A stretch of 64,000 nucleotides of DNA from assembly GCA_026545225.1 (NCBI GenBank), contig CM048848.1:45404806-45468805 (forward strand), in the 5' to 3' direction. Both the position numbers and the translations under genes were made by a program. The stretch comes from Cornus controversa. Lineage: Eukaryota > Streptophyta > Magnoliopsida > Cornales > Cornaceae. The notes under the pieces are model-generated. The model was not told the origin of the DNA. It did no database searches and worked only from the letters and a program-made list of their open reading frames with translations. Shown here one piece after another: positions 11,286 to 23,496 of the stretch (positions are counted from its first letter, which is position 1; every line of letters starts with the position of its first letter).

Positions 11286-12145
11286 ATGGCAGAACTGAAG
11301 CTTTTCAGGACATGGTCAAGTCCGTTTGCCCTGAGGATTGTTTGGGCACTGAAACTTAAGGGCATAGAATATGAAACCATATTTGAAGATCTTACCAACA
11401 AGAGCCCTTTACTTCTCCAGCTCAATCCTATTCACAAAAAGGTTCCAGTGCTGGTGCATGATGGAAAAACGATTACAGAATCGCTTGTAATTCTTGAATA
11501 CATCGAGGAGACATGGCAACAGACACCCATATTGCCCGAAGATCCTTATGAGAAAGCCATGGCGCGTTTCTGGGCTAAATTCAACGACGATAAGGTAAAT
11601 AACCACAGTCTGATATGTGTTATAAACCGATAATTCAGACCTAAAAGATAAGTCGAATGCTTATTTGCTGTCATATATTTTAAGTACTATGTGGTTTAGA
11701 GACTTGTTTATTCTAAAAGCAGCATCTAATCGAACATTTACTTGTTTCTTTTTCTTCCTTCAAGCTTTTGCCATCAATACGGCATGTTTTGCTTACACAA
11801 GGTAAAGAGCAAGAGGAAGCTATGGTTGCAGTTATGGAGAACCTGAAATTCATAGAAGAAGAGCTAAGAGGAAAAAAATTCTTTGGTGGAGAGACTATTG
11901 GATTTCTAGACCTTGCATTGGGTTGGATGGCTAATTTGGTCAGCGTAATTGAAGAGGTAATAGGTCTTAAGTTGGCAGATTCAGAAAAGTTTCCATTGAT
12001 ATTTGCTTGGATGCAAAACTTTTCAGATGTTCCGGTTATCAAAGAAAACTGGCCGTCTCGAGACAAGCTAGTTACCAAGTTCCAAGTTATGCGTGACACA
12101 TATCTTGCCGCCGCAGCAGCACCACCACCACCACCACCAAAATAA
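11286..12145 (+). CDS. Tau-class glutathione S-transferase, gene 1 (copy A)
   Basis: Predicted to conjugate glutathione to electrophiles in the cytosol. There are two exons: 11286-11594 (103 codons) and 11765-12145, with a phase-0 GT...AG intron (donor AAG/GTAAAT, acceptor TTCAAG/C) at the position usual for tau GSTs. The product is 229 aa, normal for the class. The N-terminal thioredoxin-like domain carries the tau Ser motif WSSPF (catalytic Ser probably residue 12), the cis-Pro segment KKVPVL and the glutathione-binding [11 protein letters not shown]. Exon 2 supplies the helical H-site domain ([28 protein letters not shown]). The C-terminus is an Ala/Pro tail ending in a run of six Pro. Right after the stop, the tail-coding sequence and TAAA(T/C)CGGTTCACAAAG are repeated once. 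Paralogues are at 14209 and 31670. The family is clear; the substrate is unknown. Confidence 0.92.
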
Positions 12146-14208
12146 ATCGGTTCACAAAGTGCAGCACCACCACCACCACCAAAATAAACCGGTTCACAAA
12201 GTCCTGCATGAACCTCCAAAGTGAGGTTTGTAGAAGAAAATTAATATTTGAAACAATAATTCATACCTAAAAGATAAGTTAAAGGCTTGTTTATTGTGAG
12301 ATAGGTTTCTAGTGGGATCCATGATTCCCACTTAAATTGTATGACATTTGTTTGGGAGGCAAAATGAGAATTATGACTATATTTAGAGATTGTACTCTAT
12401 ACCACAAGTAATGAGTAGTTTATTTATGAATTCACTATAACAATTAATTATAATTTTCTAATCAAGGTCCAAATACTTTAAATAATAATATATATGATAT
12501 CAATTTTAATTTAATTTAATTTAATTTTTACATATATATGATATCATACTCATGAAAGATTAGTTCTGTTGAAAAATTCTTTTGTATTGTCTAATAGTTA
12601 CAGATTCAAATATGAAAAAAAGAAAGAAAATGTATAACAAATGTGTTACTAAAAACTGTTTTTCGCTTTTTATTCTCAAAAATATGGAATAATAAGTTTA
12701 ATGAATGCTATTTCTGTTTTCTGTTTCTACTCATAAAAAATAAGAATATATTTTTATTTTTTATCGAGTACAAAAACAATAAACGTTTTCGTTAGTGAAC
12801 GCACCCTGGTTGTCACGGAAATGTAAAAAAGCACACACTAGCGGTTTGCAAGAGTTGGGATGGTGAAGGATTTCGAAGAGAGAAATACTTGATGGGATGA
12901 ACTTGAATGTGATATTGGCTTGATCCTTATCTCATTGGTTCTTGTGGTAGAATTGCTCATTTCATCCATATTTATTATCGCATATCAAGACTTCGCTACA
13001 AAATTTCCTAAACCGTCAAATAATTTTTGCAATTTCTTAATTAATTTTTACCAGCATATCAATATTTTTATGTTGCCAAATAGTTCAAAAAATATTTCAT
13101 CTAAGGGCAAAATAATTATTTCAATAGTAAAAGAGCTTTAGCAAATGTTTTGTCAAACATACAGAAGACATTAAAAGTTTTTCTAAAATATAATTTTTAA
13201 ACACTAACACATAAGTCAAAATAGAAGTAATAGCTTCCGCTACTTCACGTTTTCGTCTGCGTAAAAATAGAAACAAAAGTTGTGTGAGACCGATCATAAG
13301 TACTAGAACAAGCACAATATCATCTAACTATTCCAGCATCAACATGCACAAATCAAATTTGTCACGGTTACCATTCATGGACTTTTTGTTGAGTAGCTCA
13401 TGAAAATAGTCACTTGTCTTCAACTAGTCAATGATCCTGCACAATACTCGCCTTAATTTCCAACCAACAAGTCTCATCTACCATATGGCCTTAATTTAAT
13501 TGAATTTTGTGACCGTTCACTTCACCTGGTCTATAACCATACTTATTAGAAAGAGAGTTATTCCTTAATTTAATTGAATTTTGTGGTCTATAATCTTACC
13601 TATAGAAGATAGAAATTATTTTATTCTTTAATTTAATTGAATTTTGTGGTCTATAATCTTACCTATAGAAGATAGAAATTATTTTATTCTTTAATTTAAT
13701 TTAATTTTGTGGTCTATAATCTTACCTATAGAAGATAGTAATTATTTTATTCTTTAATTGACTTGAATTTTGCGAGCGTAAGAGTGCACAACTTATGAGA
13801 AGAAAAGGAATTTGTCTACATATTAGTCATGACCATGTTTTCTTACTTGGCAACGCTAACTTTTACCACCACGCCAAAAAGAGGACATCATAGAAAAGTG
13901 TCACTTCCATGTTATCTTCGAGCGTTGTCATGCGTCCATCAACCCTTCTTCCTTAACTTTGAGAGTTAACCGGTAACTATCGAAAAGACATGTCATCCGC
14001 CACATGTCGCTTACTCATTGGTCACCTTGGCTGAAAGGTAAATTTTGGGTGTAAAGCATGTAAATTATCTAAATTTAAGGGGTTAGATGCATATACAGAA
14101 AGATATAGGGATATGTTACAATATTCCAACCAAGAAAAATAAGAAAAGGAAAAAGGAAATGCGGGTATAGAGGAGCTATAGCTATCACAGTTTGTCCATC
14201 AAACCAAA
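12146..14208. other. Spacer between GST genes 1 and 2, present only in copy A
   Basis: Sequence from intron 1 of GST gene 1 to exon 1 of GST gene 2 has no equivalent in copy B. It contains AT-rich DNA, a 63-bp tandem repeat (13563-13751) and the 5' flank of GST gene 2. No further gene was recognised; short frames at 12920-13141 and 13121-13315 look random. Confidence 0.65.
13563..13775. repeat. 63-bp tandem repeat, three units plus a partial
   Basis: Units start at about 13563, 13626 and 13689, with a fourth partial start at 13752. Each contains CTTTAATTTAATT, TTTTGTGGTCTATAATC and ACCTATAGAAGATAG. The near-identity of units points to recent expansion. A diverged relative precedes it at about 13489. 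It lies roughly 0.45 kb upstream of GST gene 2. Confidence 0.85.
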
Positions 14209-15119
14209 ATGGCAGAACTGAAGCTTTTCAGGACATGGTCAAGTCGATTTGCCCTGAGGATTGTTTGGGCACTGCAACTTAAGGACATAGAATATGAAAC
14301 CATATTTGAAGATCTTACCAACAAGAGCCCTTTACTACTCCAGTTCAATCCTATTCACAAAAAGGTTCCAGTGCTGGTGCATGATGGAAAAGCCATTTCA
14401 GAATCGCTTGTAATTCTTGAATACATCGAGGAGACATGGCAACAGACTCCCATATTGCCCAGAGATCCTTATGAGAGAGCCAAGGCGCGTTTCTGGGCTA
14501 AATTCGGTGATGATAAGGTAAATAACCACAGTCTCGTATATGTTTTGATGTCTGGCCCTGAATCAAAAACATCAGTAAATATTGTAATATCTATATACTT
14601 GCATCAAACCATTTTGATTTAAATAACTTTCCAACTTAAACTGCTTTCAAATTTCAAAAACTGACAGAAAGTCTAACATTTCTAGCTGGCTTACAAAGTT
14701 GTTTATTCTAAAAGGCATTATCTAACCAAACATTTACTATTTCTTCTTCCCTCAAGCTTTTACCATCAATGCTGCATGTTTTGAATACTCAAGGGAAAGA
14801 GCAAGAGGAAGCTACGCTTGCAGTTATGGAGAACCTGAAATTCATAGAAGAAGAGTTAAGAGGAAAAAAATTCTTCGGTGGAGAGACTATTGGACTTGTA
14901 GACCTTGCATTGGGTTGGATGGCTAATTTGGTCAGTGTATTTGAAGAGGTAATAGGTCTTAAGTTGCTAGATTCAGAAAAGTTCCCATTGATATTCGCCT
15001 GGATGCAAAACTTCTCAGATATTCCAGTTATCAAAGAAAACTGGCCACCTCGAGACAAGCTAGTTGCCAGGACCAAAGATAGGCGTGAGTCATACCTTGC
15101 AGCAGCAGCACCAAAATGA
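14209..15119 (+). CDS. Tau-class glutathione S-transferase, gene 2 (copy A)
   Basis: Two exons, 14209-14517 and 14757-15119, with a phase-0 intron at the same place as gene 1; the product is 223 aa. Fold motifs are kept: [33 protein letters not shown] and WMQNF. Compared with genes 1 and 3, the residue after the presumed catalytic Ser is changed from Pro to Arg (WSSRF in place of WSSPF). About ten of 103 exon-1 residues differ from gene 1. Near the C-terminus [10 protein letters not shown] replaces the VTKFQ form shared by genes 1 and 3, and the tail is a short AAAAPK. The core promoter reads TATAGAGG where the other two read TATAAAGG. A polyadenylation-like AATAAA lies at 15266. The frame is intact; altered or reduced activity is an inference. 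Confidence 0.9.
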
Positions 15120-16490
15120 ACCGGTTCACAAAGCCCTGCACGAACCTTCAAAGTTCCTACAATCACATGAATGATAATCATATGAGGTACACCCAATCTC
15201 AAAGTGATGTTTGTCTAGGAGTTGTGCCTAGTGTTTGTTTTTTTCTTTCCCAGTAAGTTTTTAATAATAAATGGGTTGTGTTTAACTTGTTTAATAAACG
15301 GGGTGGTTGTGACTTTTGTTTTATCAGTGAATAAATTGCATGACTCGTATAATTATCAAATCTCATTCAACTACTTAAAAGTAAGCAACATAAATTGCAA
15401 TGATAAAATCTTATCCAACTACCTAAAGTTAGCAACATAAATTGCATCTATTGAATCTAGCATTAAAATTCTTCACCTTAACAATTGTGATCTTACATTT
15501 TCTAATGAAATTACAAATATTGATTCCATGTCTAAAATAATTTATTTGTTTGCACCTGAAATAATATAGTTATGAGAAGATAAATATTGTGGTGCTGATG
15601 AGACAAGTTTAAGCGTCAATATAATCATTTCTAGATCAACACTGCCTGAGAAAAAACCATGACTGATACAATAATATGTACAAGTAGGATGATATCAACA
15701 ATACCAAATCCATGTGCTCAAAGTCCTTCAGCTAAAGCATAAAGTAGATAAATCTAATAAAGAGATCATGCAAATATTATTGCTGAAACCTGCATTATCA
15801 ATTTATCTGCAAGATTACTAAATTTCAGTGCCTTTAAAACGTAAAATAAATGCAATACTGAAATGACACAACAAATCATTAAAACATAGGATATGAATAC
15901 ATCAAGGACATGTCATGTATGCAAGTCCGTATATATGGTATTAATGTATATATATAAATTAAGATATATATTTATCTATGCATAAATTTAAAATAATACA
16001 TGTTATATACATTATTACTAATATTCGCTTATAAAAGAATTATGAAAATAAGCAGAGAGTTATTCTGTGTGGACACAAACTTTAGACTAAAATAGACATA
16101 ATATATTCTCAGTATATTACAATTCTTCTTCTTTTTTCAAGAAATTTTAATATTTGTAACCCTTGTTATAGTTTTCCTAAAAATTACATAATGACATTAT
16201 ATTTAGAAAATTTGAAAATTTATACTTGAATGTTTAAGACCTGTTAGAAATGTGTGTCGAAGAATCAAATAAATATTGGATACATGAAGTATCTGACAAG
16301 TGCTAGATACGTGTTCGAAATCAAAGGAAAAAAAAAATCCAAAATTTTGGATATATTTGGAAAATATTAAACACATATTATCTAAGCTTCTTAGTAGACA
16401 ATAAGACAGTGCTAGGCAGGTAGAACTTTTCCTGAAAAAGGAAGACAACATAACAAAAAAATTAGTTCAACTATATGAATTGTATTTTCT
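15120..16490. other. Spacer downstream of GST gene 2 (copy A)
   Basis: GST 3' flank and AT-rich DNA, collinear with 32601-34060 in copy B. Relative to copy B, copy A lacks about 57 bp near 16380 (present at about 33870-33930) and about 25 bp near 15645. No gene seen. Confidence 0.6.
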
Positions 16491-16496
16491 TAGGAT

Positions 16497-16740
16497 GTAT
16501 ATTCATATTGGTCCCGGCAAATGTTCTACACAGGCAGTCAAGCTACCTAACAGAGCCCTCCTCTTTTTTCCAAGTTTGGGACCGGCTGTGTAATAACAAA
16601 GCACCGAACATGACACAGGTGGAGTTAAAAGAAAGATAACTAGAACATTAATTTGCAGGGGATGGGAAGGAAGAACCTTAAACAAACCTTCCATAGTACA
16701 ATATTCATGAATAAGTGGTGTATTGTGCACATTCACTTAA
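16497..16740. repeat. Conserved repeat with GAGCCCTCCTCTTTTTTCC core (copy A)
   Basis: A block with CTACCTAACAGAGCCCTCC and TTTTTTCCAAGTTTGGGACC resembles the sequence beside the LINE 3' end at 59500-59590 (GCGCAACCCTCCTCTTTTATCCAGGCTTGGGA). It is also present in copy B (34061-34300). It is probably the tail of a retroelement; the class was not determined. The 77-codon minus frame across it is conserved between copies only because the DNA is. Confidence 0.4.
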
Positions 16741-17182
16741 TTTATGTGCCACAGTAATTCATGATCCAAATATTACCAAAGAGTCAATATTAGAAGTTAC
16801 CAACATAGCAAGTGATGTTTCTTCTAGGATGATCTTTTATTATACACACACAGAGAGAACAAGTTAACAACTATTAGAGATATGTATCTGTGTTGGCGTA
16901 TTCCGTAAAGAAAGCTTAGTTAGGTTGTCAAGGATGAGGCCCTTATTTATGGTTCATCTTTGATCCGTGAAGAAATGCTAATTAGGTTGTTAAGGATGAG
17001 GCGCTAATTCATAGTTCATCACCAAAGAGTTTATTGAAGATTAAAGACTAAGCCAAGTTCGCATCAGCGTGATCCTTGACGTGCATTAATCACACACTTT
17101 AGGAAGGATGAGTGAATTATAAACTATTGGACTCGCCCCACTGGAATTTTTTTTCTCATATATATATATATATATATATTGT

Positions 17183-17228
<46 letters not shown>

Positions 17229-17880
17229 ATATTAACTTTACAATTGTGAACTTGCCCCTTCTAAAATTGTTATAAAATGTTTAGCCTATAAGCTTTTTCA
17301 ACCCTTTCTTCCGTCAAATTTTCTCCTTTCTTTCACAAATTCTCTGTCCTTCATTCTCATGACCCACACCAATTACATCTCTATTTTGGCCATCAGTCTG
17401 TCTTTTTTATTCTATCAATCTCTCTCCAAAGCACAGCACCAAGTGGAATTATAAACGACTCTAAGCCCGTATGAAAAACTCTAATCCCCTTTTCTTAGTC
17501 AATATTGTTCTTTCTACAAAGTAAGATTTTTAATTTTGAAAAAAGAAAAAAGAAAGAATAAAAAATGAGAAGAATTTTGTTAACATCAATAGATTATTTA
17601 AGAAAAAACATTCGACGGCATTGATTATGAGGTTGTCACGCAACGCTAAATATTTAAATTTTATCAATTATAAATGTATTAATTATAAACGTATTATTAT
17701 AAATCAATATTTAAATTTTATTATCTATTGTTTTGGTTTGAAAAATTTTTTGTCATATTGTTGTTCATGGTTGCCCCCACTAAAGTAAAATCCTGGCTCA
17801 CTCATCATGATTAATTGCTAGCTTAAATGGCCTAAAATTCCATAACCAACCATTAAAGTTTGGATGGCATGTTTAAATAT
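16741..17880. other. Spacer with AT and GT microsatellites (copy A)
   Basis: (AT)n at about 17157-17179 is followed by (GT)n to about 17224. The GT run is much shorter in copy B (about 34795-34820). TTAGGTTGT(C/T)AAGGATGAGG occurs twice (about 16921 and 16984). No gene was recognised. Confidence 0.55.
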
Positions 17881-18840
17881 GAATAGTTATAATCAAACCG
17901 AGACCAAACTCTCCACTCAAACCTCTACACCTTCAATCAGCTCCATTAACAGATCTGCTCCTTACAGTATCTGCTTCTCCACAAGTACTTTGATCTCCAG
18001 ACTAGTGTTCCAATCCGAGTGATTCCTTAAGTAGTGTTGAATGCGTTGTAGGCTCGATAGCAGTAGAAGATCAACAACTGTAGAACATACTCGGCAAGCT
18101 AGATGGAGTGATTAATTGCTAGAATGCACTCATTATGCTCTAAGTGTGCTAGAGATAATATAATAAAGCAAGCATAGGTTTTTTTGAACACTAAAGGTCC
18201 TTATGTAGAGCATAGAATCCTGAAAACTATAGGGTTTTAAGAGATTGAATTTGAAAGGGAAACTTTGTTTCGTGTCACTCAATCGATTGAGCCAAGTGTC
18301 AATTGATCAACACCAAGCCAATGGCTTTCGTTTGATCCCCCAATTGATCGACGTGCCCTATCCTTCTATGACTAGGATTTAATTTAAAAAAAAAGTTTTC
18401 AAAAACTCTTTTAAGCATGTCAAACCAGATTTTTCTAAACCGAACAAGGAAAACATGAAACCCTATTTGATGAATGCATGAAACCCTAATTAGCTGGTGC
18501 ATGTATGAATGTTTAATTAACCTTTTCACCCTCAAGTGTGGAGTTTATCTTTTTACCCTTCTCTTGCAGCTTTAAGTTCCAATTCTGCCCCTGGACAAGG
18601 GGTAACCAACTCTAACTAACATTCAAAAAACTTTCTAACAAATAAAATAAAATTACAGACTCAAGCTTTTGACATGAAATTCCTAACCTAACTCCTATTG
18701 ACCTAACAAAGTTTGAAACTATTTTATTCAAGTTCAATACCTTTATGTGTTTCTTGAAGACATCAGGTTCATGCTCCATTCTGCTAAGTTTTGCAACTTC
18801 TAGCTTAAGGTCATCTTGCTCTTTTTCTACTATTTTCAGT
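17881..18840 (-). repeat. LTR-like sequence, degenerate (copy A)
   Basis: The sequence resembles a copia LTR and contains features paralleled at 19440-20420: ATTCTGCCCCTGGACA, ATTACAGACTC, GAAACCCTAATTAG, and short CAATCGATTGAG-type stretches. I could not define ends or target duplications. It is collinear with 35480-36470 in copy B. Confidence 0.35.
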
Positions 18841-18847
18841 TTTTCAT

Positions 18848-19033
18848 TTAATTTTTTATTTTCTTTTTCTTTTTAAGAAAATCACTAAATAATTTTTGTA
18901 TCTCACACTCATCAAGTTCTGAATCACTGACAATTCTATCTTTAGTACTAAAAGAATTATTGGCAAATTCAAAAGGGGGATGTGACGATTTAGACTTAGA
19001 AGACATAGGTTCATCAACAAAGCAGTGAGACAA
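18848..19033 (-). pseudogene. Short retrotransposon gag-like fragment (copy A)
   Basis: The 61-residue frame contains SSKSKSSHPPFEFANN and an acidic stretch SELDECEIQKLFSDFLKK followed by Lys, like the coiled-coil/acidic part of some copia gag proteins. Charged sequence continues past the stop in other frames. About 85 bp upstream on the minus strand lies a primer-binding-like TAGTATCAGAGCAG (about 19117-19130). In copy B the equivalent is 36466-36650. Too short to assign firmly. Confidence 0.4.
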
Positions 19034-19117
19034 ATAAGTTCTAATTTGGATTTTTATTTTTTATTTTTTAAGAGCCACACCAAAAATATAAAATCTACCT
19101 ATCTATCATTTAAGGAA

Positions 19118-20450
19118 CTGCTCTGATACTAATTAAGGAAAAACAATGGGATTATTACCCAAGGCTTTGATACATCAGAATGCACAAAGCCCAAAATAGA
19201 TCTAGAGGGTTAATAGGTTTTGTTCAATGTTAACTCCAATAACTGATTTTTGAATTTTATAAAATACATTCGAAAGTAGCAATATCATTTATTTTAACCA
19301 TAGAGACCAAAATTAAAATAACAAGAATTCATACAAAATACACCAGATTTAGGTGAAATTTTCGGACAGCGAAAAACCACAGGTTCTAGTTCAATCAAAA
19401 TCCACTTAATGAGAAAAAAATTAAAATTTAGTCACCAGATTCAAAACCCTAGAATCACCTAATCTCTACCGATTCAAACTTATGCCAAACTCTCCAATCG
19501 ATTATTCAGACTGCTGATTTATCAATAGATCTGCTCTCTTCGCAACATTCTAGACGATGAAAAGCAAAATATGCACTCTATGCGCCTAGATGCTCTCTAT
19601 AACGATATCTCTAGATGTGTATGTATTCTCTTAATAATGTGTAGAGATATCTATATTTATATGTGTGTTACGAGAGCCTAGAGGTGTTTGTATAGTGCTT
19701 TGAGTCCAAAAGATTAGTGTCTCTTAGTTGTAATCAGAAAAGGAAAACTAAGGATATGTTTGGTTCAGTTTTCTCAAAACGGTATCAAAAACTAAAAAAA
19801 CATTTCCAGAGGGCTATAAAAGACTGTTCTCTGAAAACAAACCTTTTTTAAGTAAGTTTCAGAAAACTGTCAACCAAACACTTTTTTGTACTTTTTTCTG
19901 ATTTTCAGTTCTCTGGAAACAGAGAATTATTTTTAGAAAACCGAACCAAACAGACTCTTAAGCCTTTTAGAATTTTGATTTGAGAGAGTTTCCAAAACGG
20001 TTAGCAAACAGGTTGATGATCGAACTATCGATCAAACCATACTGACATTGCTTCGATCGATCGAAGCATTTTGGAATTTGATAAAACTTACCTGGAAATT
20101 TTTTATCTATCCGACATATCGATGGACGGCTTATTGATTTTGTAAAAGTTTACTGTTTAAAATATATTTGATCTAAAAATAATTTAATGCATTCAAAACA
20201 TCTTCCATGAATCAAAACATGTATGCATTATGCCCTAAAATAAGTATTCATGATCATGAACCCTAATTGATGAGTTAGTTATTCAAGAGGTGATATTACC
20301 TGTTTGCCCTTTGATGTATTTTTAATATCTGATTCTGCCCTTGGACATAGATACCACCACAAACTAACTAAACTTAATTCTGAAAACAGCACAGAAATTA
20401 CAGACTGTGACTTTTTTTACGAAATTTGCCAACACTAAGTTTTAATCCTC
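19118..20450 (-). repeat. LTR-like sequence next to a tRNA-Met primer site (copy A)
   Basis: The minus strand reads from AT-rich sequence into TTAATTAGTATCAGAGCAG, close to the copia primer-binding motif, so the sequence to the right is probably a 5' LTR. It includes GATCGATCGAAGCATTTTGG and ATTCTGCCCTTGGACAT, similar to 17881-18840. Terminal TG/CA and target duplication were not resolved. Confidence 0.35.
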
Positions 20451-22544
20451 ACAAGGATTGATTAGGAATGTTTATTCATCCAAAAAAGGATTGATTAGGA
20501 AGGTCGGAATTTGGAAACATGACAACTCATTAATTCTGAGTGTAATTAGATGGGCATAGCCAATAAGTCAAGTTAAAGGTTCGATCAACCGAGTTTTGTC
20601 TAGCAGATTTTGGATGAATTAAGCTAAAGCTTGGAAAAGTCAAAGTTGGTCCAGCAGCTGTTTGACCAATCAAAGTCACTGTTGAGTGATCAAGATCACT
20701 CCAGTAGGCGCTTTACTGGTCAAACTATCTAAAAGTAAAAATAGGAACTCAAGGTTTATCCAAACAAAACACAATGCATGAGAGACGGTGAGAATACTCT
20801 AAATTGAGAGAACAACGAAGAATCAAAACAAACTTAAAGAGATATATATTTTATGTGAGTGATCTACTCTCCATGGAATCTCATGCATAAAAGATAGGCC
20901 AACCACATCACCTACTATTTAGATTGCTGGAGAACAATGTGTAAATGATGCTGTGAAGCAGCAGCTGGACTCTAAAGTGAGTGAACAACTAGTGGAAGAA
21001 ATCTATGCATACATGCAATTAGTCAGTGGCTAGGCTTGTGTCTTAACTAGGGCATAACAATGAGCATTGGCAGTCTTTGTGCTCTTAATAAGCTTTGCAT
21101 ATTGGAATGATCAGTTGTGTCAAGACCAAGTCCTGTCGTTTTTTCTCTTTAGGGTTCTCCATGTGAAAATTGAATATGCCTTGTTATGTTATTGCTCGAG
21201 TTTGATTATGTACTAATAAATTGATTATGTGGTTGCATAATTAATAAGAAGGATCCAATCACTACACTTGAACTGTCTGTGATTCTGCAAAACTTCAGAG
21301 CCTAACGATAACCTTTCAATATCTCCTTCAATAAAGAATGAAATTACTTGAGTCAGGAATCTAATTGAAAATAAGGCAATTCTCAATAAGTTTGAAGATG
21401 CTAGATAGCTTGCTAGCAAGGCATGATAGTGGAAATACATATTGAGTCCATATTCCCTTGGAATGCTTGATCACCATCTTCACCTCCTAACCTCACTAGT
21501 CAGTAACTCCCTCTTGACTACTCAAAAAGAAATTTATATATTTTCCCTAGATTTAAGCCAGCAATTTAGATGGAGAATGTGTTTCAGAAATTATAAAGGG
21601 AAAAAAAATACTATGATTTGGATTTTGGACATTTTTATAGAATAGAAACATGGTTCCTCTCTGCTGTAACTTTTTTTTTTTTTAAATCCTCTCTATTAAT
21701 CTCGCATTGTCAATTTGTTTGCACATATTCTGTCATACCCCAAGGTGTTCAAAAGATTAAAAAAAAACATATAGAGTCACCAACTTGTACTATAAGAAGT
21801 AATCACATTTTGCCAGGATGAGTTTTTGGACGTATGGGGTTTTACTAATTCTAAGTCTTTTAAGCCCTGTTGTCTTTTTCTTTCTTTTTTTTTTGTCCAT
21901 TGGCAAGACATTTTATCAAGCTGACTCATTATTACCTAACTGAAATATTGAAATATCAATTGCTTCAGGAATGAGGAGCATATAGTTTCTTTTCAAAAGT
22001 TTCAATGGCTGTTCGAAGAAACATAATGTTGCAAAAAAATATCTCTTCAATTTCCCCAAAAAAATAATAATCAATAAAAACATTTGCAAAGAAAACTTAA
22101 TGATGCCATTAATCAATTTTAGAAAGGAGAAGTATCTCGATTTGACAGTAGTAATAAACAGCAATAAAGCATTCAAAGTATACCTTCTGGAAATATACAG
22201 AATCCAATTGAAATAGCCACCTTGGTCTGCAGAGAAAATACATTAGTAAGTTGTTCCAAATTTTAAAAGTTATACCTTAATTCTATTCTCATATCAGCTT
22301 AAATAGCATTGAGTTGGGTTTCCCGTTTACCCACAACAGAGCCGTCGCCACCAGGCAGGTGGCCACAGGTCATAACACACTCTTCGCATAACAAATCCTG
22401 ACTTATTTGCTCGGCCAAGCTCTTTCCTTTTCAAATAAAACAAGTGGTTAGGAACAAAAAAATAGCCAAGCAAGCAAGTCATGCCCCTATCTATCACTTC
22501 AGCTTGAGAATCTTGCAGTCTATCCATTCCAGTGGTTCAGGACT
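20451..22544. other. Intergenic DNA (copy A)
   Basis: No gene recognised. Relative to copy B it contains about 173 extra bp at 21357-21529; copy B has a clean deletion at 39006 with AG microhomology. The short frames here are not conserved between the copies as frames. Confidence 0.55.
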
Positions 22545-23496
22545 CTTGACAACCATCTACTCTAAAAACTTAAGTTGTTAGAGAGAGTGTGACTTTAATA
22601 TTTAAATCACATGCCCTTCACGGTTTGAACATAGGTGTTTGCTTGCTCTGATACTATATTAACCACCATCTACTCTAAAAGCTTAAGCTTAATATTTAAA
22701 TCCTTTAACGCGCCCCTCACTTGTGGCCTTCTTTTGGTCCAACGCATGTTTCAATTTTAATTATCAAGGTGACAGTGAGATTTGAACTCGAGACCTTTGG
22801 CCCTAATATCATGTTAACAACCATCGACTCCAAAAGATTAAGTTGCTAAAGAGGGTGTAACTTAAATATATAAATCTTTCAACATGCCCCCTCACGTGTG
22901 GCCTTCTTTTTGGTCCAACACGTGTTTCAATTATCAGGGTGACGGTGAGGTTTGAACTCGAGACATTTGGCTCTAATAACATGTTGACAACCATCTACTT
23001 TAAAAGCTTAAGCCGTTAGAAAGGGTGTAACTTTGATATTTCAATCCTTCAACACGCCGCCTCACATGTAGCCTTCTTTTTGGTCCAACACGTGTTTTAA
23101 TTTTAATTATCAGGATGACGGTGAGGTTTGAACACAGGTGCTTGCCTGCTCTGATACCATGTTAACCACCATCTACTCTAAAAGCTTAAGCTATTAGAGA
23201 GGATGTAAATTTAAAATTTAAATCCTTCAACACGAACCCTCACATGTGGCCTTTTTTTTAACATTAAATTTACATCCTCTCTATTAGCTTAAGCTTTTAG
23301 AGTAGATGGCAGTTAACATGGTATCAGAGAAGGCAAGGTCATGTGTTCAAACCTCATCGTCACCCTGATAATTAAAATTGAAACATGCATTGGACCAAAA
23401 GAATGCCACACGTGAGGGAGCATGTTGAAAGATTTATATATTTAAGTTTACACCCTCTCTAGCAACTTAAGCTCTTAGAGTAAATGATTGTTAACA
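22545..23496. mobile_element. Tandem TRIM retroelement array (copy A)
   Basis: Seven copies of a ~73-bp terminal repeat occur. In minus orientation they are at about 22545, 22659 (shortened), 22812-22884, 22982-23054 and 23160-23232; in plus orientation at about 23255-23318 and 23423-23496. In its own orientation each LTR runs from TGTTGAAGGATTTAAATAT to GGTTGTTAACA, so TG...CA. It is followed by TGGTATCAGAG (initiator tRNA-Met primer site), then about 100 bp of internal sequence, then a purine-rich CACGTGAGGGGG before the next LTR. No protein is encoded. Units share LTRs (LTR-internal-LTR-internal-LTR), with a head-to-head switch at about 23232-23260. Confidence 0.85.

Noticed and set aside
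11713-12219. 168-codon antisense frame across GST exon 2 (and similar antisense frames at 14789-15202 and 32267-32548)
   Set aside because: Shadow of the GST coding sequence; the sense frame has the full family motifs and splice sites.
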